Shown here piece after piece: positions 1 through 13,405 of a stretch of 64,000 nt of DNA. A program made the position numbers and the translations under genes. Origin of the DNA: Yamagishiella unicocca (lineage: Eukaryota > Chlorophyta > Chlorophyceae > Chlamydomonadales > Volvocaceae); contig BDSL01000015.1 in assembly GCA_003116995.1 (NCBI GenBank), forward strand, positions 682,001-746,000. Direction: 5' to 3'. The notes below the pieces were generated by a model. It ran no database searches. It was not told where the DNA came from and saw only the letters and a list, made by a program, of their open reading frames with translations. How positions within the stretch are numbered: position 1 is the first letter of the stretch; each line of letters begins with the position of its first letter.

Positions 1-403
1 GGAATTTGTCTTCCTCAGGTACAAGTATTATTGCAATTGCGCTCTTCGGGACGCAACGAATTCCGTAGTCGTACAGTTTTGAGCGGAACCCTCAACATGA
101 ACGTAGAACACTCACGTTATTTAAAACAGCGAGCACACACACAGCAGCTTTGGGCCATAAGATACACGCCGACGTTGTTGTCATTCTTGTCACCTGCCCG
201 TGCAAGTTCCTTCTCGCCGACGTTTGTTCCTGCCAGACGCATTTGTCATACGCACGTGCAATGAAACCAGCTAATGATCTATGACCTAAGTAGGCAGGCC
301 AGATCGGGAGCCTGCTTCCCAACATTGGTTCTTCTACCCGCCAACCGCACCCCGCGCGAGCGTAGGCTTCACGCCAGCGCGTAGCACCAGTAGCTTCTCT
401 GCT
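1..403. other. Upstream region of the Kelch gene, no gene seen
   Basis: Reading frames here are short, overlap each other on both strands and resemble no family I know. The stretch lies directly 5' of the Kelch-protein start at 404 and probably holds its promoter and 5' UTR. I see no clear TATA box. Confidence 0.4.
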
Positions 404-3400
404 ATGCAGTGGCTACCCTGCTCCGCCGCGAGCCACGATGCTGCGGTCACCACTGCTCGCTTCGGGCATTCTGCCGTGTGCGTCTCCGGCGAGGGCTCCG
501 TGTGGGGCACCGACCTGGTCATCGTCTTTGGCGGCGTCAGTTACAGCGACGGCGACGCCTCCCTGGAGCACCATGCCGCGCTGTCCGACGTGACGGTGTT
601 GCAGGCGGAGGCAGACATGTGGTTCGCGCCGCAGGTCTCAGCAGCAGGTGGGGAAGAGGTTGGGGTTGTCAGCAGCAGGTGGGGAAGAGGTTGGGGTTGT
701 CAGCAGCAGGTGGGGAAGAGGTTGGGGTTGTCAGCAGCAGGTGGGGAAGAGGGTGGGGGTGTCAGCAGCAGGTGGGGAAGAGGGTGGAGGCCTCAGCAGC
801 AGGTGTGGAAGAGGTTGGGGTTGTCAGCAGCAGGTGGGGAAGAGGGTGGGGGTGTCAGCAGCAGGTGGGGAAGAGGGTGGAGGTCTCAGCAGCAGGTGGG
901 GAAGAGGGTGGAGGTCTCAGCAGCAGGTGGGGAAGAGGGTGGAGGTCTCAGCAGCAGGTGGGGTGAGGCTGGGGCCTTTTGGGGGCGCCGTGCGGAGTGG
1001 GGTGGGGAGGGGGTGGCGTGAAAACCGGTGATACGAAAACGACAGGATAGTGGGCGCATGGTCGGCGGAGAGCGAGGATGTCTGCGCCGTGCAGAGGGGG
1101 AGGGGGAAGGTGCGAGTTGATCCACACGGTGACCCCCCTGGCGGCTTGCGCTGCCGCAGCCGAACGGTGTCTCGCGTTGGGGGGGTACAGAAGAGAACCG
1201 GTAGCTCGAGAGTGTGGGTGTTTTGAGGGATAAAAGAGGGGCAGATCAGCGGGAGGCGAAGAGAATGCGAGCAGCTGAGGCAGCTGAGGCAGCTAGAGCA
1301 GCTGAGGTGGTAAGTAGCACGTGGCTACGAAAGGTCACGTACTAGTGCGTGTAGTTCTGGAGGCACTTGTTGCGGCGCTGCAGGTGGCTGGCTGGGTGGC
1401 TGGCTGCGTCTGCGGCCCCATCGTGAGGAGGGAGGCAAGGCATGACACGGCACGGCTGCGCAAGCCGCTGCCCGTACGTCAGAATATGTACGACAATACG
1501 ACAATACGACGACAGGAGCCCGGCCAGCTCCCTCGTCCATCCAACCCGGCTTCCCTCCCCCCTCCCCGGACCCCTCCGCCGGCCCCTCCCCGGCGGTCCC
1601 CTCAGAGCCGGCGGACGGCAACGGCGGCGGCGGCCTGCCCGAGGCGCGCGCTTTCCATTGCGCCGCCGCCGTAGATCGCCGCATGTACGTCTTTGGCGGC
1701 CACGTGCTGTCGTACGACCCGGAACAGAACAAGAAGCGCCGGCGCTTCTTCAACGACCTGTGGTGCCTGGACACGGTGGGAGCGCCAGCCCGCCCACCTG
1801 CGCCTGCAGCCACAGTCCCGCCAACTGCCTCGCCCGCCACCACACCAACTGCCTCGTCCGCCACCACACCAACTGCCTCGTCCGCCACCACACCAACTGC
1901 CTCGCCCGCCACCACACCAACTGCCTCGCCCGCCACCACACCAACTGCCTCGTCCGCCTCCTCCAACGGCCTCGCCCGGCCCCCACTCCTTGCCAAACGC
2001 GCTACTGCCATAGTGCCGTACAGCGTGTATGTACCAGCGGCCCAACCCCCTCCCGCGCCGTCGGCCCTTCCCTCTCCCCGCCCCGCAGGATACGTGGACG
2101 TGGCAGCGGCTGGATCCGGATCTGGGGGCGGAGGTTTCGGAGCAGCCCTCCCGCCGTGATATGGCCACGCTCACCCGCGCCGGTGCCTCGTGCCTGCTGC
2201 TGTTCGGGGGCCGGCTGGAGTCTGGGCGCGTGGCGGGGGACGCCTGGGTGCTGGACCTGCGCAGGTGGGCTGAGGGGCAGGAGGGTTCGAGGAAGACCCG
2301 TGGATGCCAGAAAAAACCTTTTAGGACAGAGGGGGCAGGAGGGGGGGCGGGGGACGCCTGGGTGCTGGACAGGCGAGCCGCTGCAACGTCACGTAAGGGA
2401 CCGGGTGGGGGCTGGGGGTGGAGACGAAGCTGGTCAATGGACGAAGAGGAAACGGACCGGGGGGGGAGATGGTTGTGCGGGGGTACGGGGGTTGTCAAGG
2501 AAGAGGGGAAAGAAAGCACAGCTGGGGGGTTGTTGCTGCCGTACAACTCGGTAAACTAGGTCTGCAAGGAGCAAAGTGATGAGCCGCGGCTCCCTCTGGG
2601 GGTTGCATGCGGGGTGGCAAGGGCTGTGGCGGCTGTTGCGTCGGTGCCTGCGAGCTGCCCGCCAGCAAGGGTGGAGCCCGCCGTACGGCATGACTGGCAG
2701 CCTCTCCATTAGCATTGCCTCCTTCCTTCCACCCGGTTCTGCACTTTTGACACCTGACCTGCCAGTCATGCGCCATCCGGCTGGTCGACCTCCCGCCCCT
2801 CCTGAATGCCGCGTCGTCCCCGCCCGCGTCCTCCTCCCCCCCCTCCCGCTCCTGATTGGCTCCCTCCTCCCCGCTTCTCGCTACCCCCTTCTCGCCGCCC
2901 CCCTTCTCACTACCGGTAACCCCCTCCTCACCAGCCCCCTTCCGCCCTACCGTGGTGTGCACCAAACGTTGCCTAATCGGTTTTACTTTTCATCGCCGAC
3001 CTGCGGGTTTCCTCTCACCCCCCACGCACGGCTCCCGCAGCCACACCTGGAGCCAGCTCCGAATGCCTGGACCCACACCGCCGCCAAGGAAGATGCACGC
3101 CGCCGTCTACGTAGGTGCCCGCGGGGGGAGGGGCAAGGGTTGTTTTTAAGGGCGGGCGGGTGAAGGGGTAGGTGGTGATGTGTTGCGGCGGCGACCAGCG
3201 CACTCGGAAGAACACGAGGACGCAGCGCTGCATGTCTGCGTGGTCGGGCACACGCTGGTCGGGTTGGGCAGGGTGGGACCGAGGTCGGGTCCTTTGTTGT
3301 CTCCGCAACTGCCGCATCACTCCCGGAGTGCAGGGCCCAGCGCCAGGGGAGCGCAGTCCCTAGCTGTCTACTCCGGCCTCGTGCATGGCTTCTCCCCCTC

Positions 3401-6400
3401 CCCTCCCCTCCCCCCCTCTCCCCTCCCTTTCTTCCCCTCCACGCCATGACCTCGAAACCCCGTCGCCCTTGCTCCGCCGGCCGTGGATTCGCGGATTATT
3501 TTTAACCCCCACTCACTCACTCACTCACTCAACCCCACGCTCACTCACCCCCACACTCACTCAGGCCACCAACCGCGTCGTCATCTTCGGCGGCGAGCGG
3601 GACGCGGGCGTCCTGGATGACCTGTGGACGCTCAAGGGAGTGGATGGCTCCGAAGCCGCCAAGTGGACACAAATCCGCCTGAGACCCGCTCCCACGGGCC
3701 GCTTCGGACACTCCATGGCCGGTGGGTCGGTGGGTCCGGGGCGGGGGGCGGACCGTGAGCAAGATCCCGCAGACGGCAGCGGTTGCCGGGCTGCCTGCTT
3801 TCGGGACTCGAGCCACCTGCACGCCGCACCGTCACCCCGATCCCGACCGCGGCCTCCCCCTCCCCCTCGCCCTCCCCCTCGCCCTCCCCCTCGCCCTCCC
3901 TCCCTCCCCGCAGCCTGCGGCAGCCGCCTGGCTGTGTTCGGCGGCTGCTTGGACCAGTCCTCGCTGCTGTCGTTCAGCCGCAACTATGTGCAGTGCAACG
4001 AGCTGTGGGTGCTGGACCTGGCCACGTTCAGGTGCGCTGGGGCTGGGAGGAAGGAAGCGATTAGAGGTGCTGGGATGGGATGTGCTGATATGGGATGGGA
4101 TGGGGCTAAGCTATCCGCACCCGACCCGGAGCCCGCTGCAGCCCGCCGGAGCCCCCTTCCCTCCTCCACTTCGTCCCTCTAACCCCACCCCGCCGCACAC
4201 CCAAACAAGCCCCATTCTAGGCCATTCGGATTTCCTCTGCCTCGGTCCACCACCACGCGGTCATAAGCTAACCCGCCCTCGCCCTCGGTTTTACGTTTCA
4301 GTGCCGACCCACGGGTCTCCTCTCATGCCCTCGCCCCCGCCCCCGCCCCCGCCCCCGCCCCCGCCCCCGCCCCCGCCCCCGCAGCTGGCACCGGGTGGAG
4401 GCCCCCGAGGGTGTCACCCCCGTCAGCGGTGCTGCCCTGGACGACCCGCACCTCATGCACCACCTCCAGCAGCAGGCGCAGCAGCAGCAGGGAGCCCTGC
4501 AGCCGCAGCAGCAGCAGCCGCAGCAGCAGGCGCAGTGGCTGCTACTGCCGGTTGAGAGGATGTGTCACTCGCTGGTGCTGGTGGACGGGGAGCGACTGCT
4601 GCTGGTGGGCGGCAGGAAGCGTGACGGCATATGCGCGGAGTCGTGGTGGCTGGACATGGTGGGTGGGCGGCTGGCTGGGATGGACTGGGGCTGGGGTGCC
4701 GCTGGGTGTGGGGTACGCATGTGGGTGTGAGGTACGCATGTGGGTGCGGATGTGGTCAGGCAGTGGTTCATTTCCGCCAGAAAGGCGTTGTCTTGAGGGT
4801 GCGTTCTTCATTATCGTGGGTTGGGTGCATTACGTTGCTCGGACGCTGCCGGGCGCCTGACCATCCCCCTCCCATCCCCAAACGTCTGATCTAAACGGTT
4901 TTCTCTTTCGTACACGGGTTGTCCTTGCCCCCCCCCCACCAGTGTCCCGACAACATCACGCCAGTGCTCACGGTACCCCAGGCCGCCGTGGTGGCGGCGG
5001 CGCTGATCAGCGGCCTGCAAGCCCCGCCTCGCGCCCAACCCGCCATCAGTGCCGCCGGCGCCGGTCTCCCCCGGGCGCCGTCCGCTCAGCCCCCCTCCCC
5101 CGCCTCGGCTGCAGCCGGAGCGCCGTCGCTGCTCCAGAACCTGCTGCGGAAAAACACACCCTCCTCCGCCCCCGCCGACACGTCAGCGGGTGGGACCTTC
5201 GCCCAGCAGGCGCAGCAGCCGCCGCAGCCGCCGCAGTCGCAGTCATCGTGGCGACAGGCTGGCTCGACTTCCATTGGCGGCAGGCCGAGCTCCAGCAGCG
5301 GCGCCGCTGGATCCGCACTGGACGCCGCATCGCTGTCGTCGCTGGTTCCGGTTCCAGGATCCGGATCCCGCGGCGTCGCGCCGTCGAGATCCTCCGGGTC
5401 CTTTCAGGAAGGAGCTCCCTCGCCCGCGTCCTCAGGCACCAACTTGAGTGCTCTGAACGGCGCTGCTGCGGCGGCGACACTGGCGGCGGCGTCCGGCGTG
5501 GCCGCTGGTCATACAGGCGGCAGCGGCAACGGCGGGAAGGAGACCATGGCGGATAAGGCCTCTACGGCACTCAACCGACTAACCAACAAGGTATCCAACC
5601 TGCTGGCGCCGGCCAAGGATGCCGCGGCGGCGACGGCGGGTGGCAACGGAGGACTGGGTGGCGCCGGCGGCTCGAATTCGAACCTGGGCGGCGGCGGCGG
5701 CGGCGGCGGCAGCTCCTTCACGCCGTCTCTGTCGTCGTCGCCGCCTAATGCCGCGGCCGGCGGCATGGGGCTGATTGCGCGGCTGCTGGACAGCTCGACC
5801 CGGTCGTCGTCGGCGCAGCAGCAACAGCGGGGGGGAGCTGTCGGCCCCGCGGGGGACAAGGCAGCGGCAGGTGCGCGCTCGCTTACGTTTGGACTAACAA
5901 GGCGGCGACCTGGGGGATGACGAGAAGACCCCGGCGGCCTGGGGGAATGGGGGGACGGAGGGTGCTGACTTCCATACATCCCATACTGCCTCGCCCCGGT
6001 CCTTGCAACACACACACCCGCCCGTCCTCGCCCGCTGCTGCCCCTGCCCTCGCTTCCCACTCACCCGCAGCAGCCGCATCCTCCTCCGTGCCTCTTGACG
6101 TGCAAGCCCCCCTGGAGCAGCTCCGCGCCCGCCTGGGCCTTCGTCCTCTGGGTGCCCCCACACCCGCCTCCCCCGCCTCCCCCGCCGACCCAGCCGACCC
6201 CCTGCTTGCTCTGGCATCACTCGGCCGCTGGCTGGCGGCCACAGACCAGGTCGCGCCAGCTGCGCCGCCGTCGCCTCCCCGCTCACCGGACGCGGCTGCG
6301 GCTGTGGGCCGGGCTCGGCGCCACCTGGCCTGCTGCGCGGCTGAGCAGCTGCCGGTGCATCAGCTGGCCCTACTGCTGACGGACTGTCAGGTGGGTGGCT

Positions 6401-7058
6401 GGGTGGGTGGGGGGCTGGGCGGGTGGGTGGGTGGGTGGGCGGGTGGGTGGCTGGGCGGGTGGCTGGTTGGTTGGTTGGGTGGGTGGGTGGGTGGGTGGCG
6501 TAGGGACGCGCGTTGGTCATACGGTATGGGGCAAGCCATTGGATAGGCTAGGATGCGTCCAGCGTGGGACGTCCCCGTTAGGTGCGCAAGCCGGAGGCCT
6601 TTGTGTCGCCACCGCCGCAACGACCTACTCGAACCACCAAGCCAAGCCGCCTCAACCGCCGAATCTCCAAACCGCCGACCGCCAACGCGCACCCGCAAGG
6701 CCCTCCCTCCCCCTCTGATCCCTGCCCCCACCCCCCAACACCACCACACGTCGCTGGTCTGGTCTGGAATAATTCGCTTCCTAAATTCCATATTGTATTT
6801 CTTTTCAAATACCAGGGCCTCCTCAAGGACCGTGCCGCTGCCTCGTGGCTGGGTCTGGAGCAGGAGTCGCGGGTGCACCAGGGGGCGGGGGCGCCGCCCC
6901 CCGATCTGGGTGTGCTGAGCACGTACGTGTCCTCCTGCTCGCACCGGCTGGTGGGTCTGCGGCCGGAGGAGCTGAGGCTGGGGGACGTGCCGGAGCTGCT
7001 GGCGGCGTACCGGGCGCTGGTGCTGGTCGGGGGAGGGGGGGAGGCGGGGGAAGCGTGA
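404..7058 (+). CDS. Kelch-repeat protein with low-complexity C-terminal extension (multi-exon)
   Basis: Spliced gene; approximate exons are 404-633, 1604-1775, 2089-2266, 3040-3111, 3563-3721, 3915-4031, 4384-4658, 4943-5868, 6070-6390 and 6815-7058. The first seven encode Kelch blades, seen as repeated R/H...hydrophobic-FGG...LW/LD units: DLVIVFGGV, RMYVFGGH with NDLWCLDT, CLLLFGGR with AWVLDLR, RVVIFGGE with DDLWTL, RLAVFGGC with ELWVLDL, and LLLVGGR with SWWLDM. Such blades form a beta-propeller used for protein binding. A Gln-rich loop interrupts the last blade. The 4943-5868 exon is Ala/Ser/Gly/Gln-rich and probably disordered. The last two exons encode an Ala/Leu-rich helical-looking region ending at a TGA at 7056-7058. 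The start is the first ATG of the open exon. Partner and process are unknown. Exon edges are read by eye, and small exons could be missed. Confidence 0.8.
637..968 (+). repeat. 31-bp minisatellite in intron 1 of the Kelch gene
   Basis: About eleven tandem copies of a 31-bp unit built on the core AGCAGCAGGTGGGGAAGAGG, with a few point variants. It starts right after the exon-1 donor at about 633. Reading frames run through it only because the repeat lacks stop codons, so I treat it as intronic. Confidence 0.9.
1809..1965 (+). repeat. 24-bp minisatellite in an intron of the Kelch gene
   Basis: Roughly six to seven tandem copies of a 24-bp C-rich unit (core CCGCCACCACACCAACTGCC). It lies between the donor after the NDLWCLDT exon (1775) and the acceptor at about 2088. 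Confidence 0.9.
4327..4382 (+). repeat. (CCCCCG)n microsatellite at an intron 3' end
   Basis: Nine or so hexamer copies form the polypyrimidine tract directly before the acceptor of the 4384 exon. Confidence 0.85.
6391..6502 (+). repeat. G-rich GGTGGGTGG-type repeat in a Kelch-gene intron
   Basis: Degenerate GGTGGGTG/GGCTGGGC copies start at the donor after 6390. Runs of three or more G at short spacing could form G-quadruplexes in the RNA; that is inference. Confidence 0.7.
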
Positions 7059-10000
7059 CGGAGAGGGAAAGGAAGGGAAAGCGGGGGAAGGGGGGGGGCA
7101 GGCGGCCGGGTTTGCCGAAGGCTCAAGGTTGGTGATCGGCGGGAAGGTACAGCGGAGGCGGTGAAAGAGGGGTTGTAAGTTGGGGAAACGTTTGGGAGTG
7201 CATGCCGGGGAGGGGCAGGGCGGCAAGTAATGGACGGGGGGAGTTTCTGATTACCACAGCTGACGTGGGATTGATGCTTTGATGGGGCTGCGCGGGGCCG
7301 CAGCTTAGCAGGAGAGCCGCGCTACGCCATTAACCCTGGGGTCGGCCTTCTGTAGATCTGTACAGGCGGGCAAGCACCTGCCTTGTGTCGGCAGTTCATG
7401 GGCATCCCGCGCTAGCTCAGGCTAGTGTGTGTCAATGCACCTCTGAGCAGCGGATCGGAGGATACAAAACGTGTGTCGATCTTCGATGGGCCACTTAAAT
7501 CGTCGTCGCCGATGGCGGCACTTACATGCAAAGCACCCAACAAGACGATCATGCAGTATCGGGGGCTGCCAGCTGTCATACGTGATGCTGGATGGATTGC
7601 GAGGTCTTCGTGGGGCAGATACGACAGTTGGGGAGCTGCGGCGAAATTCCAGATGTGTATGTGCTCCTCCTCCCTGCCGGCTGTGCTGGTAGCAAGGCCG
7701 CGACATGACGGAGCTGGCGGGTATCCTCGGCGGGCCCCGGCGGAATCGATTTGTAACTTGCATTCGGCGCGGTAGGGACTGTGAATGGCCGAATGAAGAG
7801 ATTGAGATGCGGTGCAGGAGCTTTGCGGTGCTCAGCTGTGTACGATTCCCTGCCGCCGCGCGGCCCAGGCTGGGCGCCCCCCCCCCTTGCGCCTGCACAT
7901 CTTTCCAGATCGCTCGCCGTTGGCTATTAGCGAACCACGTCCGCTACGAGACACCTCGACGAAGGGGGCTTGTGGTTACATATTGCTAATATCTAATTCT
8001 TAGAAGCCTTGGTGAGTGACAGTGGGTGACAGCAGCTTTTGCGGCCAGCAAAGGCGCCTCTCGCCATTAATTTTGTTTACCATGCCTTTAGTATACGTTA
8101 CTTTAGTAACACGCGCGATAGCTTCATGAACCTGGCGGTTTTCGTACCAACTTCCAGGAAGTACATTCACAAGAGTGTGGCGGTCACACTGACGGTCACA
8201 TATAAGACGGACGGACGATGCGATGCATACACATCACAAGTATCCTTCGGGCCTTTTACCCTCACCTGTGACCTATCCAGCTGTACGCAACACTATTCGG
8301 ACGCGAAGACCGGCTCAAGAAACTATCGCCGCGCAGAAAATGTCTGCGATCACTTACAGCATGATTGCGTTCGAAGTAAGTGAATAACATGAATGACCTG
8401 CAATCTTGCTTGTATGCAGAAAGCATTGGGAACACGCTAGTGGCAGCTGTTGGGCAGGGTTGGGCATACTTGCAAGCTTGCAAGGACCAGCGGAACCTGC
8501 AGGCTGTCTGCAGGGACTGATCTCACCAGCGCCCGCGTTGCTTGAACCTCCTGCTTGCAGGGACACCTAAACATGCCGGCTGGACAGGTCTTCTCACCTG
8601 GCGTCTGCGCGCTCCACATTTTCGAGGCCTTGAAGGAGCTGCTGCCGAGCAGCAGGAAGGCTACTGCGTTATCAGGTGCGTCGCCATCATCCCGAAACAT
8701 GCGACAACGGTCCAAGCCTCGCTCGCTCGCGGCCGGGAAGGAATGGGCGAACACCTTGCTCGCAGTGCGACTCGCATGCGACTGCGTCACCGCCCGCCTC
8801 GCCACAAGCTTTGCGTGCAAGCATCCACAGTCTCCTACGGTCCCCTGATTCATTGTGGTCCCATGTCTCATCTCTGGGCACGTCCGGCCAGGGCATCTGC
8901 CCCTTGGCGCGGTAGATGCATTCGCGATGCGGCCTGGAAACGAAATAACCGTACATGTACGACCTCTTGCTGCTGTTCCATGACTGCAGGTGCTGGCGGG
9001 AGTGGTGGCCATGTACCCGTATCCAAACCGCGCGCTTGCCGACCCTAACGACATGCTATGGCGGAAACACGGTCTCGCCGCGGCCTAGCTGCATACGGGG
9101 TTCTTACTCTGCTGCTATCAGGAATTGGAAGCCACCTACTGAAGTAAGCGGGTAAACCGACATCAGACCCACGTACGGCTTGCTGACGCCGGGAAACGGC
9201 AGGAGAGGGCGACGCTACATACGGCAGCAGGCGCATAGCCCCAAAGTGTGAGGAAGGGGGCCACATGCGGCTGCTGGCTACGCGATACGTACATACACAC
9301 GATACAGATCATATACAAAGCAGGAGGTTACATGCTTAATATCCATGACATGTCTGGCACCCCGCATTGGTGACCCACATGAGTTTTTGTTAATGGTCCT
9401 CCTGGATCCAACTTGCTTCTGACGAGGTCGAAGCGTCTGGAATTGTTGGTTGTCCAAGAGGGGCGCTGGCCTTACATAGTCACCTTACATAGTCACTGTG
9501 CTAGCTGTAAATGGTTTGTGGTTGTGTATATATCCTCTTATGTACATGCGTTGCTGTATAGTGGCTTTAAATAGCGGTACGCCGCAGCACATACATGCAG
9601 GACGACGTAAGCTTGTCCCAGGAAGTACAGGCCGGCAGGAGTACAGTTTGTTTGAAGAGCACAATCGGCTGCCGGCGGTTATTAAAGTACGGCTGTCTGC
9701 CACAATCGGTGTGGGTTGCATTGAGGGTTGCGAGGGAAACCCGTGACAGAGTAATGACCGCAGGGTTGTATTGAGGGTGGGCCTGGTGAAGTGCCATAAG
9801 GCATGATGAAAGCCGAGGCATGAATGGCGAGGCCTTCCATGTCAGGCAAGATCCATAGGCGAGCTATGAGGGAGGCTTTGCCCTTGGCCGTCTATTCTGT
9901 AACATTCATAGACAGGCAGAGGGACGCAGAGGGCTGCGCATTGCGCATTGCGCTGTGGGAGTAGCTCAACTCCAGCTGGCTGGCTTCCGAGGAATATGCA

Positions 10001-12536
10001 CAACCTGCCTCCACCCGCCGCCACCATGGGACCTCGAGGGTTTTCAAGTGCCAGTAGCAATCGTTTCAGTGGACTCCAGACCTAGAACGGTACAACCCTC
10101 GGGCGCAATCCCTGACACTGTAAGAGGGAAAGGAAGCAACGAAGGAACGGCTCCGAAAAGGCAAACCACCTAGACGCGTCACAACCAAGAGCTTGGAGGG
10201 GACACTATACAACAACTACCGGTGTCGGTTACTTGCAACGTACGGATAACGCTTACGCCCTAAGGACGTGCACTTACGGCGATACCGGTGGGTACGGCTC
10301 TCCGTGACAGTACCGGTAACACAGGAACTGCATACATCTTTGGAAGACGTCACGCGGCCTGCAGGTCAGGATAAAGCCGCTGCGGTTGCGGGCGACGACT
10401 GGACAGTACTGGACGTTGGCAACTGTTCTGGCATGAACCAATGGTTGGCTTCGAATGCTGGACGAGCGCTATACGCCTCGTTCAGGATCAAGCAGGTTTG
10501 GGTTTCGGTTCGCATGCACAAAGGAAGGTGAGCGCAAGGTTCATGTAAGCACGGGCCCGTGCGCCGTTGGAGGATAAACGGCAGGGTAAGCACCTGGTAA
10601 CCGCTGGGTGGGTAGGAACTACCGGCAGTTTCTCGACGGGCTTGGTAGCGCGTTTTGGTTTTCATTGGGAAAGTGACCTGCGAGGCTCGGCCCGTTTGAT
10701 ACTCGATACCTGTCGAACTGTTCGTCGGACGTCTGTAGCGTCTTGCTCACATGTCAATTCCCACGAGCTAGAAGAAAAGGACATGTGAAGGTATCGTAGC
10801 AAAGTTTGTAATCATCGCGGTTGACTGGAATCCTCGCCTGCTGACGGTATCGTAGGAAGTAGGACGGGCGGTGTGCCCAGCTACTGCTGGCTTCCACACG
10901 AGTGGAGCGGTTCGGTGCGTTTGGGCGCCGCAGAAGATTCGGCGTTTAACCTCGCGTCTCGCTGTCGTACTGCTTAGTTTCATCCAGCATCCAGGAGCAC
11001 GCACGACACTGCACCTCATCCCTTAAATGCTATTTATAAACTGGTACAGGTCAGTTCTGGTGGCTCCTTGACAATTCGTGCAGCTCGCAGGGCAACACAT
11101 GGCGGAGGTCTTGCAGCCGTACCAGCCGTCCCACGGCTTCACACGCCACCCGAGCAGTGACGACAAACTTAAGGTGAATATTTGACTCGGTCTTCTGTGA
11201 CTTGCCGGCCCCACACGCAACCGCCGGTGACGGTTGGTGATACGTCTGTATCGGGGAACAAAGAAGCCGACTGAAGCCGCTGTCACCTTGAGCAACGCAT
11301 TATGGACGACTCCGTGCAGCTGATACAAGGTGTTCTCGCGCGACTGCCAGTGCTCGCGTGCAGGGGCCCACATGGGCGATGGCGCTCGGGTCGGGTCTGC
11401 TGCCACCGCACGGTGTCTGCGCACTCCTGCCGCTTCAAGAGCCACTGATGCAGCTTTCACCGGGGACCAGCGCTGCGGCAGGTGTGGGACCACCCGCTAG
11501 CCGACTCATGCGTGCGTTGCCGCGCTCATATACCCTCTCGTTCACATCTCTGGTGTCGAGCCATCCCAGCGTTCTCCTGCTGAGCATGCCGAGCTGCCAG
11601 GTTTGTTCCAGCACCAACACTATCCCTCAGCCTGCCTCACCATCTGCCGCCACCACACTACCGTATGTATATTTCCGTACCAACCTCCCCGAGCGCCTAG
11701 CCTGCGTGGGTAGCTCGCCACCTACTATGTCCCAGATTCCTTCTAGGATGCTACAGGAAATGATGTGAGACTTCGCTGCGGTTGCCCCCCGCAGGATCTA
11801 GCGGCGGCATCAATCAAGAAAGAACATTCGGCGGCGGTTCGATCGGAGCTAGCAGAAATACCGGCGAAGCTGCAGCGGAGCTACCGGTTTGCAACATGGC
11901 CGAAAGGGTATTGATGGCCCTGACGGCTTGGCGGCGCCCTAGCAACTCCATTGCACATGATTGCGCTCTCAACAGGGTGGCGTCATGCAATCTGGCAGAT
12001 TTCGAGGCCGTTAGGGACCTTGGAGGGACTGTGTACAATACATGAAGTAACAGCCACTACTACATGAAGTGTCTGATGCCAGCCTGATGCCAGGTGGACA
12101 TTTCATCACATGTGGCTAATTTTTGGGCGAGCCGTAAGATGCTGGCTGCTTTGCTGTGATTGGAAAACGCAGGGTAGGTACTCGCGAGCGGTCATATCTC
12201 ATATGGCCTGTGTTGTGGTAGCAGGTGTCGCAGCGGTGTATTATAAATGCGGCGTTGATGCTACGGCGATTATTGTTGTTGGCTATGAGAAAGGAAACAG
12301 TTGAGAATGTCGGGACCAGCAGCAGCACCGTACGGTACGGCACCTGTATACCTCCACAGGTTCAGGGAGTTCGGATCGCTTGTTTCGGTGGGGCGTGGCG
12401 TGACGCAGTGCGAGGCGCAGCCACCACCACCTCAACAGGGCACTGTTTGGTGCTTGCGTCGTCCCAGGTTACACAAGAGTTTACATGCCATACATGAGCA
12501 CTGGATCCTGTGGCTGCTCGCCTGGGACAGCTAAGG

Positions 12537-12600
12537 ATTCCAAATCTCCATTTGGGGATTTTGGAAGCGACCTAGCCGGCTAGGACTGGCGGGCCTACGC
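12537..12600. repeat. Inverted-repeat stem and CCTAGCCGGCTAGG palindrome
   Basis: ATTCCAAATCTCC is followed within a few bases by GGGGATTTTGGAA, its near reverse complement, giving a hairpin. A perfect 14-bp palindrome CCTAGCCGGCTAGG follows directly. This could be the end of a small non-autonomous element together with the tandem repeat just downstream. Confidence 0.6.
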
Positions 12601-12686
12601 GACCAGCCACAACGGATTGGGTGTGTGCTCACTCCCAAGTCAGCGCGGGGCTCAGCGAGGGTAGGGCAGCGCAGGGCTTCGACGAA

Positions 12687-12780
12687 GTGGTCGGCTAGAG
12701 GGGTTTTAGCCGGCTCAGCTGCCCCACCAATTAGTGGTCGGCTAAAGGGGTTTTAGCCAGCTCAGCTGCCCCACCAATTA
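12687..12780 (+). repeat. Two tandem 47-bp repeats, each with an internal hairpin
   Basis: Positions 12687-12733 and 12734-12780 are the same 47-bp unit with two mismatches. Each unit carries GGCTAAA (GGCTAGA in the first) followed by TTTAGCC around a GGGG loop, so each can fold into a stem-loop. Confidence 0.85.
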
Positions 12781-13405
12781 TCACAAACCAATGATCAGGG
12801 TTTGGAAGGTGTTTTACGATGTGCCTGGTTTCTGCATGTAGCAGTAGCACACGTTGCAGTGGTGTGTTCCGTTGCGTGCTGTCGTCTGCTATTATGAGGT
12901 AGTCGATTGGCCCGGGGCCTGAGCACGATCGGCCTCGTAACCACTATGGAAATGTGGGAGGAATATTCACCTACGGCACGGCTCACTTTATCGCAGCTAG
13001 TCTACTTATCGGGGCCGTAAGCGCACAGGCTGTAATGCCGTATCCGGGCTGGAAGGTTGCGTGCCGAAGGGAACTCGCCCTCTCGTCCCGAACCAGAGTT
13101 ACACCCCCCCGTGTAACAACCCAATATTTTTTCACCATGCTTTGGAAAAATCGTCACCGCCGCCGCCAGCACGCGATGTAACAAGCGCATTCGCCATTAG
13201 CGCGTCCGCATAAGGCCCTCGTTATGGCCAGGAACGCCGCGCTGCCGTACGCGATGGGCTGCACACCACGTCATGCCACACCGGGGGTTCTTCGCATCCC
13301 TTGGCAAAGCCTCCGTAAGGCTACTGAGCTGGCAGGCCCATATACACATCGCAAAAGGCATCCCTGGCGTGCCACCGCAATCCTCTTTCACACGCGGCTC
13401 CTCGC

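Larger units (their letters stand above)
7059..13405. other. 6.3 kb without a supportable gene
   Basis: This lies between the 3' ends of the converging Kelch (+) and methyltransferase (-) genes. Only short overlapping frames occur (for example 7425-7775, 8437-9054, 11023-11493 and 11358-11768). None shows a recognisable motif, and none is flanked by convincing splice sites in a way that extends it. Local composition is less GC-rich than in the genes. The one clear structure is the repeat at 12537-12780. Non-coding RNA or lineage-specific genes cannot be excluded. Confidence 0.5.

Noticed and set aside
404..1021. Long open frames in three phases through 637-968
   Set aside because: They follow a 31-bp minisatellite without stop codons. 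Only 404-633, with FGG and Kelch spacing, is coding; the repeat begins at the donor.
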